Origin: Sphingomonas sp. SCN 67-18
Lineage (GTDB): Bacteria; Pseudomonadota; Alphaproteobacteria; Sphingomonadales; Sphingomonadaceae
Assembly: GCF_001724715.1 (NCBI RefSeq)
Contig: NZ_MEFG01000013.1
Coordinates: 87,080-151,079 of the forward strand
Reading direction: 5' to 3'
Length of the DNA: 64,000 nucleotides
Shown here: positions 38,057 through 46,051 of the stretch, in pieces
Layout: the number at the start of each line of letters is the position of its first letter
Position numbering within the stretch: position 1 is the first letter of the stretch
Translations under genes and position numbers: made by a program
Notes under the pieces: generated by a model
The model's database searches: none
The model's input: the letters and a program-made list of their open reading frames with translations, nothing else
What the model was told of the DNA's origin: nothing

Positions 38057-39415
38057 TTATCGGCCGCTTTTCTTCCTGGCGCTCATAGCGGCCCGAAAGC
38101 GCGCCGCCCAGCCCGGACGCTCGCTCTGCTGCCCGCGCGCCAGCGCCAGCGCATCGGCCGAAACATCCTGCGTCACCACCGATCCCGCGCCGACGATGGC
38201 ATTCTCGCCGATGGACACGGGGGCGACCAGCGCGCTGTTGGAGCCGATGAACGCCCCAGCGCCAATGCTCGTGCCATATTTGAAGAACCCGTCATAATTG
38301 CATGTAATCGTGCCCGCCCCGATGTTCGCGGCGGGGCCGACATCGGCATCGCCGATATAGCTCAGATGGCTGACCTTCGCGCCCTCGCCCAGCCGCGCCT
38401 TCTTCACCTCGACGAAATTACCGACCTTCGCCTTCGCGCCGATCTCCGTGCCCGGGCGCAGCCGCGCATAGGGGCCGATCTGCGCCCCCGCGCCGACCGT
38501 CGCGCCCTCCACATGGCTGAAGGCATTGACGGTCGCCCCCTGCCGCACCGACACGCCGGGGCCGAAAACGACATTGGGGCCGATGGTCACGTCCCGCTCC
38601 AACGCCGTGTCATGGGCAAACCACACGGTTTCCGGGGCAATCAGCGTCGCCCCGTCCGCCATCGCCTGCGCGCGGCGGCGTTGCTGCCACGCGGCCTCGA
38701 CCGCGGCCAGCTCCGCCCGGCTGTTCACCCCGGCCACCTCGGCCGCATCTGTCTCTATCACCGCGGAACGGCGGCCGTCGGCGGCGGCCAGCATGACGAT
38801 GTCGGGCAGATAATATTCGCCCGCCTTGTTGTCGTTGCCGACCCGCGCCAGCAGCGCGAACAGGTCGCCCGCGCGCACCGCCATCAGCCCGCTGTTGCAC
38901 AGCGTCACCGCGCGTTCGGCGGCGCCTGCATCCTTATATTCCACCATCCGGTCGATCACCCCGGCCTCGTCGGCGATGATCCGGCCATAGGCGGCGGGAT
39001 CGTCGGGGCGGAAGGCAAGCACCACGGCGGCGGGCGCATCGGGCGCGTGCAGCCGCGCGATCATCCGCGCCATCGTCGCGGTGGAGACCAGCGGCACGTC
39101 GCCATAGAGGATCAGCACATCGCCCGCGAAACCGGCCAGCCCGGCCTCTGCCTGCTGCACGGCATGGCCCGTGCCCAGCTGCGGCTCCTGCACGGCGATC
39201 ACCGCATCGCGCCCGGCCACCGCCGCCTCTATCTGCTCCCGCCCGCTGCCGACGACGATGACCGTCCGCGCCGGGCCGAGCGCATCGACGCTGGCCAGCA
39301 GGTGGAGCAGCATCGGCCGCCCGGCAATGGGGTGAAGCACCTTGTGCCGGTCCGACTTCATACGCGTCCCCTTGCCTGCGGCGAGGATGACGGCGGCCAG
39401 GGGCGTATCGGTCAT
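38057..39415 (-). CDS. glmU: Bifunctional UDP-N-acetylglucosamine diphosphorylase / glucosamine-1-phosphate N-acetyltransferase
   Basis: 452 aa. The N-terminal nucleotidyltransferase has LAAGKGTRMKSDRHKVLHPIAG (residues 11-32) and GDVPL; the C-terminal left-handed beta-helix acetyltransferase shows hexapeptide repeats and NYDGFFKYGTSIGAGAFIGSN. It supplies UDP-GlcNAc for peptidoglycan and LPS. ATG 39415 is supported by the family N-terminus (MTDTPLAAVILAAGKG). Divergent from gph with an 85-nt spacer. Confidence 0.97.
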   Translation of the reverse strand: MTDTPLAAVILAAGKGTRMKSDRHKVLHPIAGRPMLLHLLASVDALGPARTVIVVGSGREQIEAAVAGRDAVIAVQEPQLGTGHAVQQAEAGLAGFAGDVLILYGDVPLVSTATMARMIARLHAPDAPAAVVLAFRPDDPAAYGRIIADEAGVIDRMVEYKDAGAAERAVTLCNSGLMAVRAGDLFALLARVGNDNKAGEYYLPDIVMLAAADGRRSAVIETDAAEVAGVNSRAELAAVEAAWQQRRRAQAMADGATLIAPETVWFAHDTALERDVTIGPNVVFGPGVSVRQGATVNAFSHVEGATVGAGAQIGPYARLRPGTEIGAKAKVGNFVEVKKARLGEGAKVSHLSYIGDADVGPAANIGAGTITCNYDGFFKYGTSIGAGAFIGSNSALVAPVSIGENAIVGAGSVVTQDVSADALALARGQQSERPGWAARFRAAMSARKKSGR

Positions 39416-39500
39416 TGATAGGGGGCCTTTGTCGATGGTCGTCCGCCAGATGCCACGCCCCGCTTGCCAATGCCAGTGCGGCGCGGGCATAGCCGCCGCC

Positions 39501-40178
39501 ATGGCCCGTTTTCCCTTCGACATCGTCGGTTTCGACCTTGACGGCACCCTGCTCGACACCAGCGCGGATCTCGCCGCGGCGGCGAGCGCCGCCCTCGCTC
39601 ATGCCGGCCGTCCGCCGCTCAGCGCGGAGGATGTGAAGCCGATGATCGGCGGCGGCATCAGGATGATGCTGGAACACGGGCTGAAAGCCTCGGGCGGCGC
39701 GGACCCTGCGCTGCTGGACGATCTCTACCCCCGGATGCTCGACCATTATCGCGACAATATCTCGGCGGGCACCGTGCCCTATCCCGGCCTGCTCGACGCG
39801 CTGGACCGGTTCGACGCGATGGGGGTGAAGGCGGCCGTCGTCACCAACAAGCTCGAATCGCTGGCCTTGAAGCTGCTCGACGAGCTTGGCCTCACTCCCC
39901 GCTTCTCCGCCATTCTGGGCGGCGACACGATGGGCAAGGGCAACGCCAAGCCCAGCGCCGCGCCGATCCACGAGATGATCCGCCGCTCCGGCGGCGGCCG
40001 CGCCGCCTTTGTCGGCGATTCCATCTTTGACGTCATGGCGGCGAAAAATGCCGGCATCCCGTCCGTCGCGGTCAGCTTCGGATTCCTGATGCAGCCCGTC
40101 GCGGAACTGGGCGCGGACGCGATCATCGATGATTATGCCGAGCTGATCCCGGCGCTGGAGCGGCTGGGAACGGCCTAG
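39501..40178 (+). CDS. gph: Phosphoglycolate phosphatase (HAD family)
   Basis: 225-residue HAD hydrolase with motif I DLDGTLLDTSADL (nucleophile Asp), motif II VVTNK, motif III lysine in NAKPSAAP, and motif IV FVGDSIFDVMAAKNAG. The cap sequence fits Gph. It removes 2-phosphoglycolate produced by DNA-end repair or oxygenase reactions. Start ATG 39501 (MARFPFDIVGFDLDGT). The position after glmU divergently is common, but operon membership is single. Confidence 0.87.
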   Translation: MARFPFDIVGFDLDGTLLDTSADLAAAASAALAHAGRPPLSAEDVKPMIGGGIRMMLEHGLKASGGADPALLDDLYPRMLDHYRDNISAGTVPYPGLLDALDRFDAMGVKAAVVTNKLESLALKLLDELGLTPRFSAILGGDTMGKGNAKPSAAPIHEMIRRSGGGRAAFVGDSIFDVMAAKNAGIPSVAVSFGFLMQPVAELGADAIIDDYAELIPALERLGTA

Positions 40179-40192
40179 GGCGGGATCGCCCG

Positions 40193-40528
40193 CTACCGCC
40201 CCTGCATATTGTGGACTTCGCCCGGTATCCGCACCGTCAGGCTGTCCAGGCCGCTATCCAGATAGATCTGGCAGGCGAGGCGGCTGGTGCGGGTCGCCCC
40301 GGCGGCAAGGTCGAGCATGTCCTCCTCCATCTCCGTCGCCATGGGCAGGCGGGTGAAATCATCGGCGTCGACGATGACATGGCAGGTGGAACAGGCCATC
40401 TGCCCCTCGCAGGTGCCCTCAAGCGGCTGACCATCGGCCTGGGCGAGGTCGAGCAGCCGGTCGCCCGGCCTGCCGGTCACCTCGCGCACCGTCCCGCCGT
40501 CCGCGCTGATGAACCGCACCCGGGTCAT
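40193..40528 (-). CDS. [2Fe-2S] ferredoxin, ISC/adrenodoxin type
   Basis: 111 aa. Ligands C40, C46, C49 and C86 in C-x5-C-x2-C...C spacing (GTCEGQMACSTC and RLACQI). The acidic helix DDFTRLPMATEMEEDMLDLA is typical of adrenodoxin-like ferredoxins that donate electrons in Fe-S assembly or to P450s. It overlaps the upstream cysteine desulfurase by 4 nt (ATGA), so an Fe-S assembly role is the natural inference. Confidence 0.92.
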   Translation of the reverse strand: MTRVRFISADGGTVREVTGRPGDRLLDLAQADGQPLEGTCEGQMACSTCHVIVDADDFTRLPMATEMEEDMLDLAAGATRTSRLACQIYLDSGLDSLTVRIPGEVHNMQGR

Positions 40529-41643
40529 GCCGCCTTCACTCCCTGTCGTTCCGCCGCGTCGGCGATAAGGTCGAGCGCGCGGTCCAGTTCGTCGGCGCCG
40601 GTATAGCGGCCAAAGCCGATGCGGATGCTGGCCGCCGCCTCCGCGCGATCGAGGCCGATGGCTGCAAGCACATGGCTCGGCCGGCCGGAACCGCTGGCGC
40701 AGGCGGACCCGGCTGAAAAAGCCGCGCCGCGCACGTCCGATATCAGCCGCGCGGCGTCGATGCCCGGCGCGCGGACATTCAGATTGCCATGATAGCGCGG
40801 GCTGGTCGCCCCGTTGATGGTCCAGCCCTCCAGCCGGGCGACGGCGCGGTGCCAGAGCCGCTCGACATGCGCCGCGTCCGCCGCGAACCGCGCCTGCGCC
40901 AATGTCGCCGCCGCGCCGAACCCGGCGCACAGCGCGGGCGACAATGTGCCGGAACGGATGCCGCCCTCCTGCCCGCCGCCATGCATTTGCGGCTCGAGCG
41001 CCACGCCGTCGCGCAGCCACAGCGCGCCGATGCCCTTGGGGCCGTGGATCTTGTGAGCGGAAATCGCGATCATGTCCGCATCCGGCACGGCGACGCGGCC
41101 ATAGCCCTGCACCGCGTCGCACAGGAACAGCGCCCCCGCCGCGCGGGCCATGCCGGCAAGCACCGCCACCGGCTGGATCACCCCGATCTCGTTATTGACC
41201 AGCATTGCGGCGACGATGGCGGTGCGCGCGTCGATGGCGCGGGCGGCACGCGCCGGATCCACCAGCCCGTCCGTGCCGACCGGCAGGATGTCGACATCGA
41301 AACCCTGTCCGCCCAGCCAGCGCACCGTGTCCAGCACGCAGGCATGTTCGGTGGCGATGGTGACGATCCTGCGCCGCCCGTCCGGGGCGCGCGCGGCGGC
41401 GCCCTTCAGCGCCAGATTGGCCGCCTCGGTCGCCCCGCCGGTGAAGATCAGCCGCCCGCCGTCCGGCAGCAACCGGCCGATGGCGGCGCGCGCCACGTCC
41501 ACCGCCGCCGCCGCCTCGCGCCCCATGCGGTGCGGCGAATGCGGGTTGGCGAAGCCGTCGCCCAGCCAGGGCAGCATCGCCTCGCGCGCGTCCGGGGCCA
41601 GCGGGGTGGTCGCCTGATAATCCAGATAGACGGGACGGCTCAT
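40525..41643 (-). CDS. Cysteine desulfurase (second of a tandem pair)
   Basis: 372 aa, IscS/NifS-type. Residues: H100 (ATEHACVLD), PLP lysine K198 (SAHKIHGPKG), and the catalytic Cys C315 in SAGSACASGSGRPSHVL. The Cys loop is of the longer group I type rather than SufS type. It converts cysteine to alanine and an enzyme persulfide for Fe-S clusters or thio-cofactors. It starts within the stop of the preceding paralogue (ATGA) and ends inside the ferredoxin start. Confidence 0.9.
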   Translation of the reverse strand: MSRPVYLDYQATTPLAPDAREAMLPWLGDGFANPHSPHRMGREAAAAVDVARAAIGRLLPDGGRLIFTGGATEAANLALKGAAARAPDGRRRIVTIATEHACVLDTVRWLGGQGFDVDILPVGTDGLVDPARAARAIDARTAIVAAMLVNNEIGVIQPVAVLAGMARAAGALFLCDAVQGYGRVAVPDADMIAISAHKIHGPKGIGALWLRDGVALEPQMHGGGQEGGIRSGTLSPALCAGFGAAATLAQARFAADAAHVERLWHRAVARLEGWTINGATSPRYHGNLNVRAPGIDAARLISDVRGAAFSAGSACASGSGRPSHVLAAIGLDRAEAAASIRIGFGRYTGADELDRALDLIADAAERQGVKAA

Positions 41644-42716
41644 CCCTGCCGGCCCCGCGCGTCGCTGGCGATGCGCCGCCATTGCTCGATGAAGCGATAG
41701 ACGTCGGCGCGGCTGGTGTCGGGGCCGAAGCTGACCCGCACCACCTCGCTCGCCTCCGTCTCGTCCCATCCCATGGCGGAAAGCACATGGCTGGGCTTCA
41801 GCGTGCCGGACGAACAGGCCGCCCCGGCCGACACCGCGATCCCCGCCATGTCGAACTGGATCAGCTGCGCGGCGGACGGCACGCCCGGCATCCGGTATCC
41901 GGCGATGCTCGCCAGCCGGGGTGATTTCTTCGCGACCAGCAGGCCGCCCGCCGCCTCGATGGCGCCGTCCAGGTGGCTGCGCAGATCATGCGCCCGGTCG
42001 ATCCAGCCGCGCGGGGCCTCCAGCGCGGCGGCCATGCCGATCGCGCCCGGCAGGTTCTCGGTGCCGGGGCGATAGCCCTTTTCCTGCCCGCCCGCCGCGC
42101 CGATCAGGCCCAGATCGTTCAGCAGTAGCGCGCCCACCCCCGGCGGCCCGCCGAATTTATGCGCGGAGATGGCGATGATATCCGCCGGCGGCAGCGGCAG
42201 CTTGCCCGCCGATTGCGAGCAATCCGCGAACAATATCCCCCCCGCCCCGGCCACCACGCCCGCCAGCGTGTCGAGCGGCTGGATGACCCCGGTCTCGTTG
42301 TTGACGGACTGGATGACGACCAGCGGCGCCCGCGCACCCAGCGCGCCCAGCCGCCCGGCCAGCGCATCGCGGGCCACCGTCCCGTCCGGCTGCACCGGCA
42401 GGAAATAGGCCTTCGGCACGGTGCGGTGAACCGCCTCATGCTCCACGGCGGAAACGATGCAGGCATCCGCCGTGGCCCGCATCAGCGCGATGCGGATCGA
42501 TTCCGTCGCCCCGCTGGTGAAGATCAGCTCGCCGGTCCAGCCCAGCGCCGCCTTGATCCGCTCGCGCGCATCCTCCAGCGCGGCGCGGGCGCGGCGGCCC
42601 TCGCCATGGGGGGATGATGGATTCGCCCAGTGGACCATCGCCTCCGCCACCGCGGCGCGCGCGTCGGCGAGCACCGGCGTGGTCGCCGCATGATCCAGAT
42701 AAAGACGGGCTGCCAA
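41640..42716 (-). CDS. Cysteine desulfurase-like aminotransferase class V (first of a tandem pair)
   Basis: 358 aa, homologous along its whole length to the next gene but clearly diverged. H93 (VEHEAVHRT), K187 (SAHKFGGPPG) and C301 (SAGAACSSGTLKPSHVL) are all present, so it should be active. The start is TTG at 42714-42716 with GGAG about 9 nt upstream; no ATG/GTG fits the family N-terminus ARLYLDHAATTP. Heads a three-gene operon with the second desulfurase and a ferredoxin; iscU/sufBCD are not in the window. Confidence 0.88.
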   Translation of the reverse strand: MAARLYLDHAATTPVLADARAAVAEAMVHWANPSSPHGEGRRARAALEDARERIKAALGWTGELIFTSGATESIRIALMRATADACIVSAVEHEAVHRTVPKAYFLPVQPDGTVARDALAGRLGALGARAPLVVIQSVNNETGVIQPLDTLAGVVAGAGGILFADCSQSAGKLPLPPADIIAISAHKFGGPPGVGALLLNDLGLIGAAGGQEKGYRPGTENLPGAIGMAAALEAPRGWIDRAHDLRSHLDGAIEAAGGLLVAKKSPRLASIAGYRMPGVPSAAQLIQFDMAGIAVSAGAACSSGTLKPSHVLSAMGWDETEASEVVRVSFGPDTSRADVYRFIEQWRRIASDARGRQG

Positions 42717-42733
42717 GGCGCTCTGCTCCGAAG

Positions 42734-42770
42734 ATTGCGAATATCGCGCCTAGTCCTATATAGGCGCAAT
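42734..42770. promoter_or_regulatory. Nested inverted repeat in the divergent desulfurase/hydrolase promoter
   Basis: Inner arms GCGCCTA (42746-42752) and TAGGCGC (42761-42767), outer arms ATTGCG (42734) and CGCAAT (42765-42770), about 20-50 nt upstream of the desulfurase TTG. A plausible operator for an Fe-S or cysteine-responsive regulator; the protein is unknown. Confidence 0.35.
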
Positions 42771-42827
42771 CGCCCGCGCCACCCGCGCCGGGACGCGAGA
42801 ACCGCTTTTTTCTAGCTAGCAGGTGCA

Positions 42828-43484
42828 ATGCCCGAAGTCATTTTCCCCGGCCCCGAGGGCCGCCTAGAAGGGCGTTTCAGCCCGCCGCCGCGCCCGCGCG
42901 CGCCCGTCGCCATGATCCTCCACCCCCATCCGCAGGGCGGGGGGACGATGAACAACCGCATCGTCCAGGCGCTGTACCAGACGTTCGTCCGGCGCGGCTT
43001 CGCCACGCTGCGCTTCAATTTCCGCGGCGTGGGCAAGAGCCAGGGCACGTTCGACAACGGCATCGGCGAACTGTCCGACGCGGCGTCCGCGCTGGATTGG
43101 GTGCAGAGCTTCCACCCCGAAGCGCAGACCACCTGGATCGCCGGGTTCAGCTTCGGCGCGTGGATCGGCATGCAGCTGCTGATGCGCCGGCCGGAAGTGA
43201 AGGGCTTCATCTCCATCGCCCCGCCCGCCAACATGTATGATTTCACCTTCCTTGCGCCCTGCCCGTCATCGGGCATCATCATCCAGGGCGACGGGGACGA
43301 GGTGGTGACTCCGTCCGCCACGCAGAAGCTGGTCGACAAGCTGCGCACCCAGCGGCACATCACCATCCATCATGACGTGATCCCCAAGGCCAATCACTTC
43401 TTCGAGCATGAGATGCCGGAACTGATGGGCTCGGTGGACAAATATCTGGACATGCGGCTGGCGCCCAATTCGCCGATCAAGTGA
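42828..43484 (+). CDS. Alpha/beta hydrolase
   Basis: 218 aa. The N-terminal HPHPQGGGTMNN (residues 32-43) provides the oxyanion region, the nucleophile elbow is GFSFGAWIG and the acid/His pair lies in DGDEVV and ANHFFEH. This is the short 'HPHPxxGG' family seen widely in proteobacteria, often as YfhR/esterase-like proteins without a known substrate. Divergent from the desulfurase operon; conserved pairing is plausible but not provable here. Confidence 0.88.
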   Translation: MPEVIFPGPEGRLEGRFSPPPRPRAPVAMILHPHPQGGGTMNNRIVQALYQTFVRRGFATLRFNFRGVGKSQGTFDNGIGELSDAASALDWVQSFHPEAQTTWIAGFSFGAWIGMQLLMRRPEVKGFISIAPPANMYDFTFLAPCPSSGIIIQGDGDEVVTPSATQKLVDKLRTQRHITIHHDVIPKANHFFEHEMPELMGSVDKYLDMRLAPNSPIK

Positions 43485-43525
43485 ACCGCCCGGCGCCGGC
43501 CCCGCATCGCGGGTGCCCGGCGCCG

Positions 43526-43687
43526 CTACAGCGTCATGATCAGCACGTTGCCCAGCACCACCAGCGCGGCGGCGATCATCAATATCCCGCGCTTGCGGTC
43601 CACCGGGATCATCCGCACCCCGCCCCAGATCAGCGCGACCACGGCAATCATCGCCAGCGAAAGCGCCGCGCCCGCCACCCCGGTCAT
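43526..43687 (-). CDS. Small two-helix membrane protein
   Basis: 53 aa. Two hydrophobic segments (about residues 4-24 and 33-53) flank a short basic turn (VDRKRG). ATG 43687 overlaps the stop of the threonine dehydratase gene (ATGA) and sits about 8 nt after GGAAGG; ATG 43693 is possible but too close to the SD. Ends at the TAG 43526-43528. Function unknown. It appears cotranscribed with, and translationally coupled to, the dehydratase. Confidence 0.6.
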   Translation of the reverse strand: MTGVAGAALSLAMIAVVALIWGGVRMIPVDRKRGILMIAAALVVLGNVLIMTL

Positions 43688-44673
43688 GCCCATATCCTTC
43701 CGAAAACCGCCGGGTCGACATTGCCGCCCGAAAGGATGACCAGCGTGCGCCCGGCCGGCGCCACCTTGCCGGCGAGGATTGCGGCCAGCGCCACCGCGCC
43801 GCCCGGCTCCAGCACCAGCCGCAGATGGGCAAAGGCATGGCGCATCGCCGCCGCCACCTCCGCCTCGGAAACCGCCACGCCCCGCGCCCCGCGCCCGTGC
43901 AACAGGCCGAAGGTCAGCGGCGAAACCTCAAGCGTCTGCAACGCATCGCAGGCGGTGGGCGGCGGCGACGGATCGACCGGCACGATCGCGCCCGCCGCGA
44001 GGGAGCGGGCCATATCGTCCCACCCCTCCGGCTCCGCCACCACGATTCGCGCCTCTGGCAGGGCCAGCGCAATGCCGGACGCCAGCCCGCCGCCGCCGCA
44101 CGGGACCACCACCAGCTCCGGCGGCCCGCCGGCCCGCGCCCGCATCTGCGCCTCCGCCTCGATTCCGGCGCTGCCCTGCCCCTCCACCACCCACGGGTCG
44201 TCGAAGCTCGGCACCAGCACCGATCCGCGCGACTCGGCGATCTCCGCCGCAATCGCTTCCCGGCTTTCCGTCGCCCGGTCATAAAGGCGGATTTCCGCGC
44301 CCAGCGCGCGCGTCGCCGCCAGCTTCTTTTCCGGCGCGTCGGCGGGCATGACGATGGTGGCGGCAATGCCCAGCCGCCGCGCGGCCCAGGCGATGCCCTG
44401 GGCATGATTGCCCGACGAAAAGGCGACGACGCCCCGCGCCCGTTGATGCGACTCGAGCGCACTCAGCCTGTGCCACGCCCCGCGCAGCTTGAACGCGCCG
44501 ACAGGCTGCAGCGATTCGGCCTTGCACCACAGCGTCGCGCCCGAAAATTCCAGCGGAAACAGAGGCGTGGCATCCAGAATTTTCGCAATTTTATCAGATG
44601 CTTCCAGCACACCTTCACGTGTCGGCCGGCGCATGTCCGGCACGGCCGGGCGCAAGGGGGAAATGGGAGTCAT
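43684..44673 (-). CDS. Threonine/serine dehydratase (PLP, tryptophan-synthase-beta family)
   Basis: 329 aa catalytic domain without an ACT-like regulatory C-terminus, so of the catabolic or serine-racemase type rather than IlvA with feedback domain. PLP lysine K62 in GAFKLRGAW, SSGNHAQG and the phosphate loop CGGGGLASG are present. It deaminates threonine to 2-oxobutyrate (or serine to pyruvate). Divergent from the ODC gene. Confidence 0.9.
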   Translation of the reverse strand: MTPISPLRPAVPDMRRPTREGVLEASDKIAKILDATPLFPLEFSGATLWCKAESLQPVGAFKLRGAWHRLSALESHQRARGVVAFSSGNHAQGIAWAARRLGIAATIVMPADAPEKKLAATRALGAEIRLYDRATESREAIAAEIAESRGSVLVPSFDDPWVVEGQGSAGIEAEAQMRARAGGPPELVVVPCGGGGLASGIALALPEARIVVAEPEGWDDMARSLAAGAIVPVDPSPPPTACDALQTLEVSPLTFGLLHGRGARGVAVSEAEVAAAMRHAFAHLRLVLEPGGAVALAAILAGKVAPAGRTLVILSGGNVDPAVFGRIWA

Positions 44674-44681
44674 TGCGTCTC

Positions 44682-44710
44682 TTTACACAGGGGCACGCCG
44701 TTTCTATATC
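44682..44710 (+). promoter_or_regulatory. Sigma-70-type promoter of the ornithine decarboxylase gene
   Basis: -35 TTTACA at 44682-44687, 17-nt spacer, -10 TATATC at 44705-44710. Position (about 75 nt upstream of the TTG start) and spacing are good; the opposite strand lacks an equally good match. Confidence 0.6.
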
Positions 44711-44783
44711 GCGCTTCCCGCTGCCCCATGGGACTTCCACCGCAAGGCAGCTTCTTGACGCTATCCACTGGAGGTCCCTTGAG

Positions 44784-45971
44784 TTGCACAAGCATCATAG
44801 CGCGCTGGGGCTAGCGACCGCCCTGCGACCGGTTCAGCCGGTCACGCTCATTCGTCCGCACGCCGCCAGCCGTGCCGCCCGCTTCTTTTCCGAGAAGTTC
44901 CCGGGCCGGTCGATCTATGCGGTCAAGGCGAATCCGTCCCCGGCCCTGCTGCAGATCCTGTGGGACAGCGGCATCACCCATTATGACGTCGCGTCGATCG
45001 CGGAGGTGCGGCTCGTCGCGCGCACGCTGCCCGGCGCCACGCTGTGCTTCATGCACCCGGTGAAGGCCGAGGAAGCGATTGCCGAGGCTTATTTCGATCA
45101 TGGCGTGCGCGTCTTCTCGCTCGATACGAGCGAGGAACTCGACAAGATCATGCGCGCCACCCGCAACGCCGCGGACCTGACGCTGTGCGTCCGGCTGCGC
45201 GTGTCGTCGGAACACAGCAAGCTCAGCCTCGCCTCCAAATTCGGCGTCGATCCGGCGGAGGCGAAGGCGCTGCTCTTCGCCGCGCGCCAGGCCGCGGACG
45301 CGCTCGGCATCTGCTTCCACGTCGGCAGCCAGGCGATGACGCCGGACGCCTATGTCAACGCCATGGAGCGGGTTCGCGCCGCCATCGTCGATGCGGCGGT
45401 GACGGTCGACGTCGTCGATGTCGGCGGCGGCTTCCCCTCCTCCTATCCGGGCATGGAGCCGCCCCCGCTGGAGCTGTATTTCGACGCGATCCACCGCGCC
45501 TTCGAAAGCCTGCCGATCAGCTATTCCGCCGAATTGTGGGCGGAGCCGGGCCGTGCGCTGTGCGCTGAATATTCCTCGCTGGTCGTCCGCGTCGAAAAGC
45601 GGCGCGGGGCGGAACTGTACATCAACGACGGCGCCTATGGCGCGTTGTTCGATGCCGCCCATGTCGGCTGGCGCTTCCCGGTGGCGCTGCTGCGCGAGCC
45701 GGAATCCGAAGTGCGCGACATGGCGTTCAGCTTCTACGGGCCGACCTGCGACGATCTGGACCATATGGCCGGGCCGTTCCTGCTGCCGGCGGACGTGCGC
45801 GCGGGCGACTATATCGAAATCGGCATGCTCGGCGCCTATGGCTGCGCGATGCGGACCGGCTTCAACGGCTTCGGCGATGTCGAGACCGTCGCGGTCACCG
45901 ACGAGCCGATGGCCTCGCTCTATCTCGACGATCAGCGCCGGGCGGTTCCGTCCAACGTCGTCACGCTGTAA
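44784..45971 (+). CDS. Ornithine/lysine decarboxylase, group IV (alanine-racemase fold)
   Basis: 395 aa. PLP lysine K48 in YAVKANPSP, glycine loop GGGFPSSYPGMEPP, phosphate-binding EPGRALCAE and the catalytic Cys C322 in YGPTCDDLDH mark the eukaryotic-type ODC family, making putrescine from ornithine (lysine decarboxylation possible in some members). Start TTG 44784 is chosen for GGAGG 9 nt upstream and for homologous N-termini beginning MHKHHS as I remember them. Followed by a hairpin and a deoxyhypusine-synthase-like gene on the same strand, implying a polyamine module. Confidence 0.9.
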   Translation: MHKHHSALGLATALRPVQPVTLIRPHAASRAARFFSEKFPGRSIYAVKANPSPALLQILWDSGITHYDVASIAEVRLVARTLPGATLCFMHPVKAEEAIAEAYFDHGVRVFSLDTSEELDKIMRATRNAADLTLCVRLRVSSEHSKLSLASKFGVDPAEAKALLFAARQAADALGICFHVGSQAMTPDAYVNAMERVRAAIVDAAVTVDVVDVGGGFPSSYPGMEPPPLELYFDAIHRAFESLPISYSAELWAEPGRALCAEYSSLVVRVEKRRGAELYINDGAYGALFDAAHVGWRFPVALLREPESEVRDMAFSFYGPTCDDLDHMAGPFLLPADVRAGDYIEIGMLGAYGCAMRTGFNGFGDVETVAVTDEPMASLYLDDQRRAVPSNVVTL

Positions 45972-45994
45972 GACGCCCCATTCATTCTGATGCC

Positions 45995-46025
45995 GCCGTC
46001 ATTCCCGCCCCGCGGGGATGACGGC
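45995..46025. repeat. GTCATTCCC-type inverted repeat between ODC and DHS-like genes
   Basis: 13-bp stem with one G-U pair (GCCGTCATTCCCG/CGGGGATGACGGC, 45995-46007 and 46013-46025). Belongs with the palindromes near 3022 and 23420. It could attenuate transcription between the two polyamine genes. Confidence 0.6.
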
Positions 46026-46051
46026 CATTTGCACAGGTTCCGGAGATCAAG

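Noticed and set aside
36851..39418. 855-codon plus-strand frame across glmS/glmU
   Set aside because: Antisense shadow of two unmistakable essential genes.
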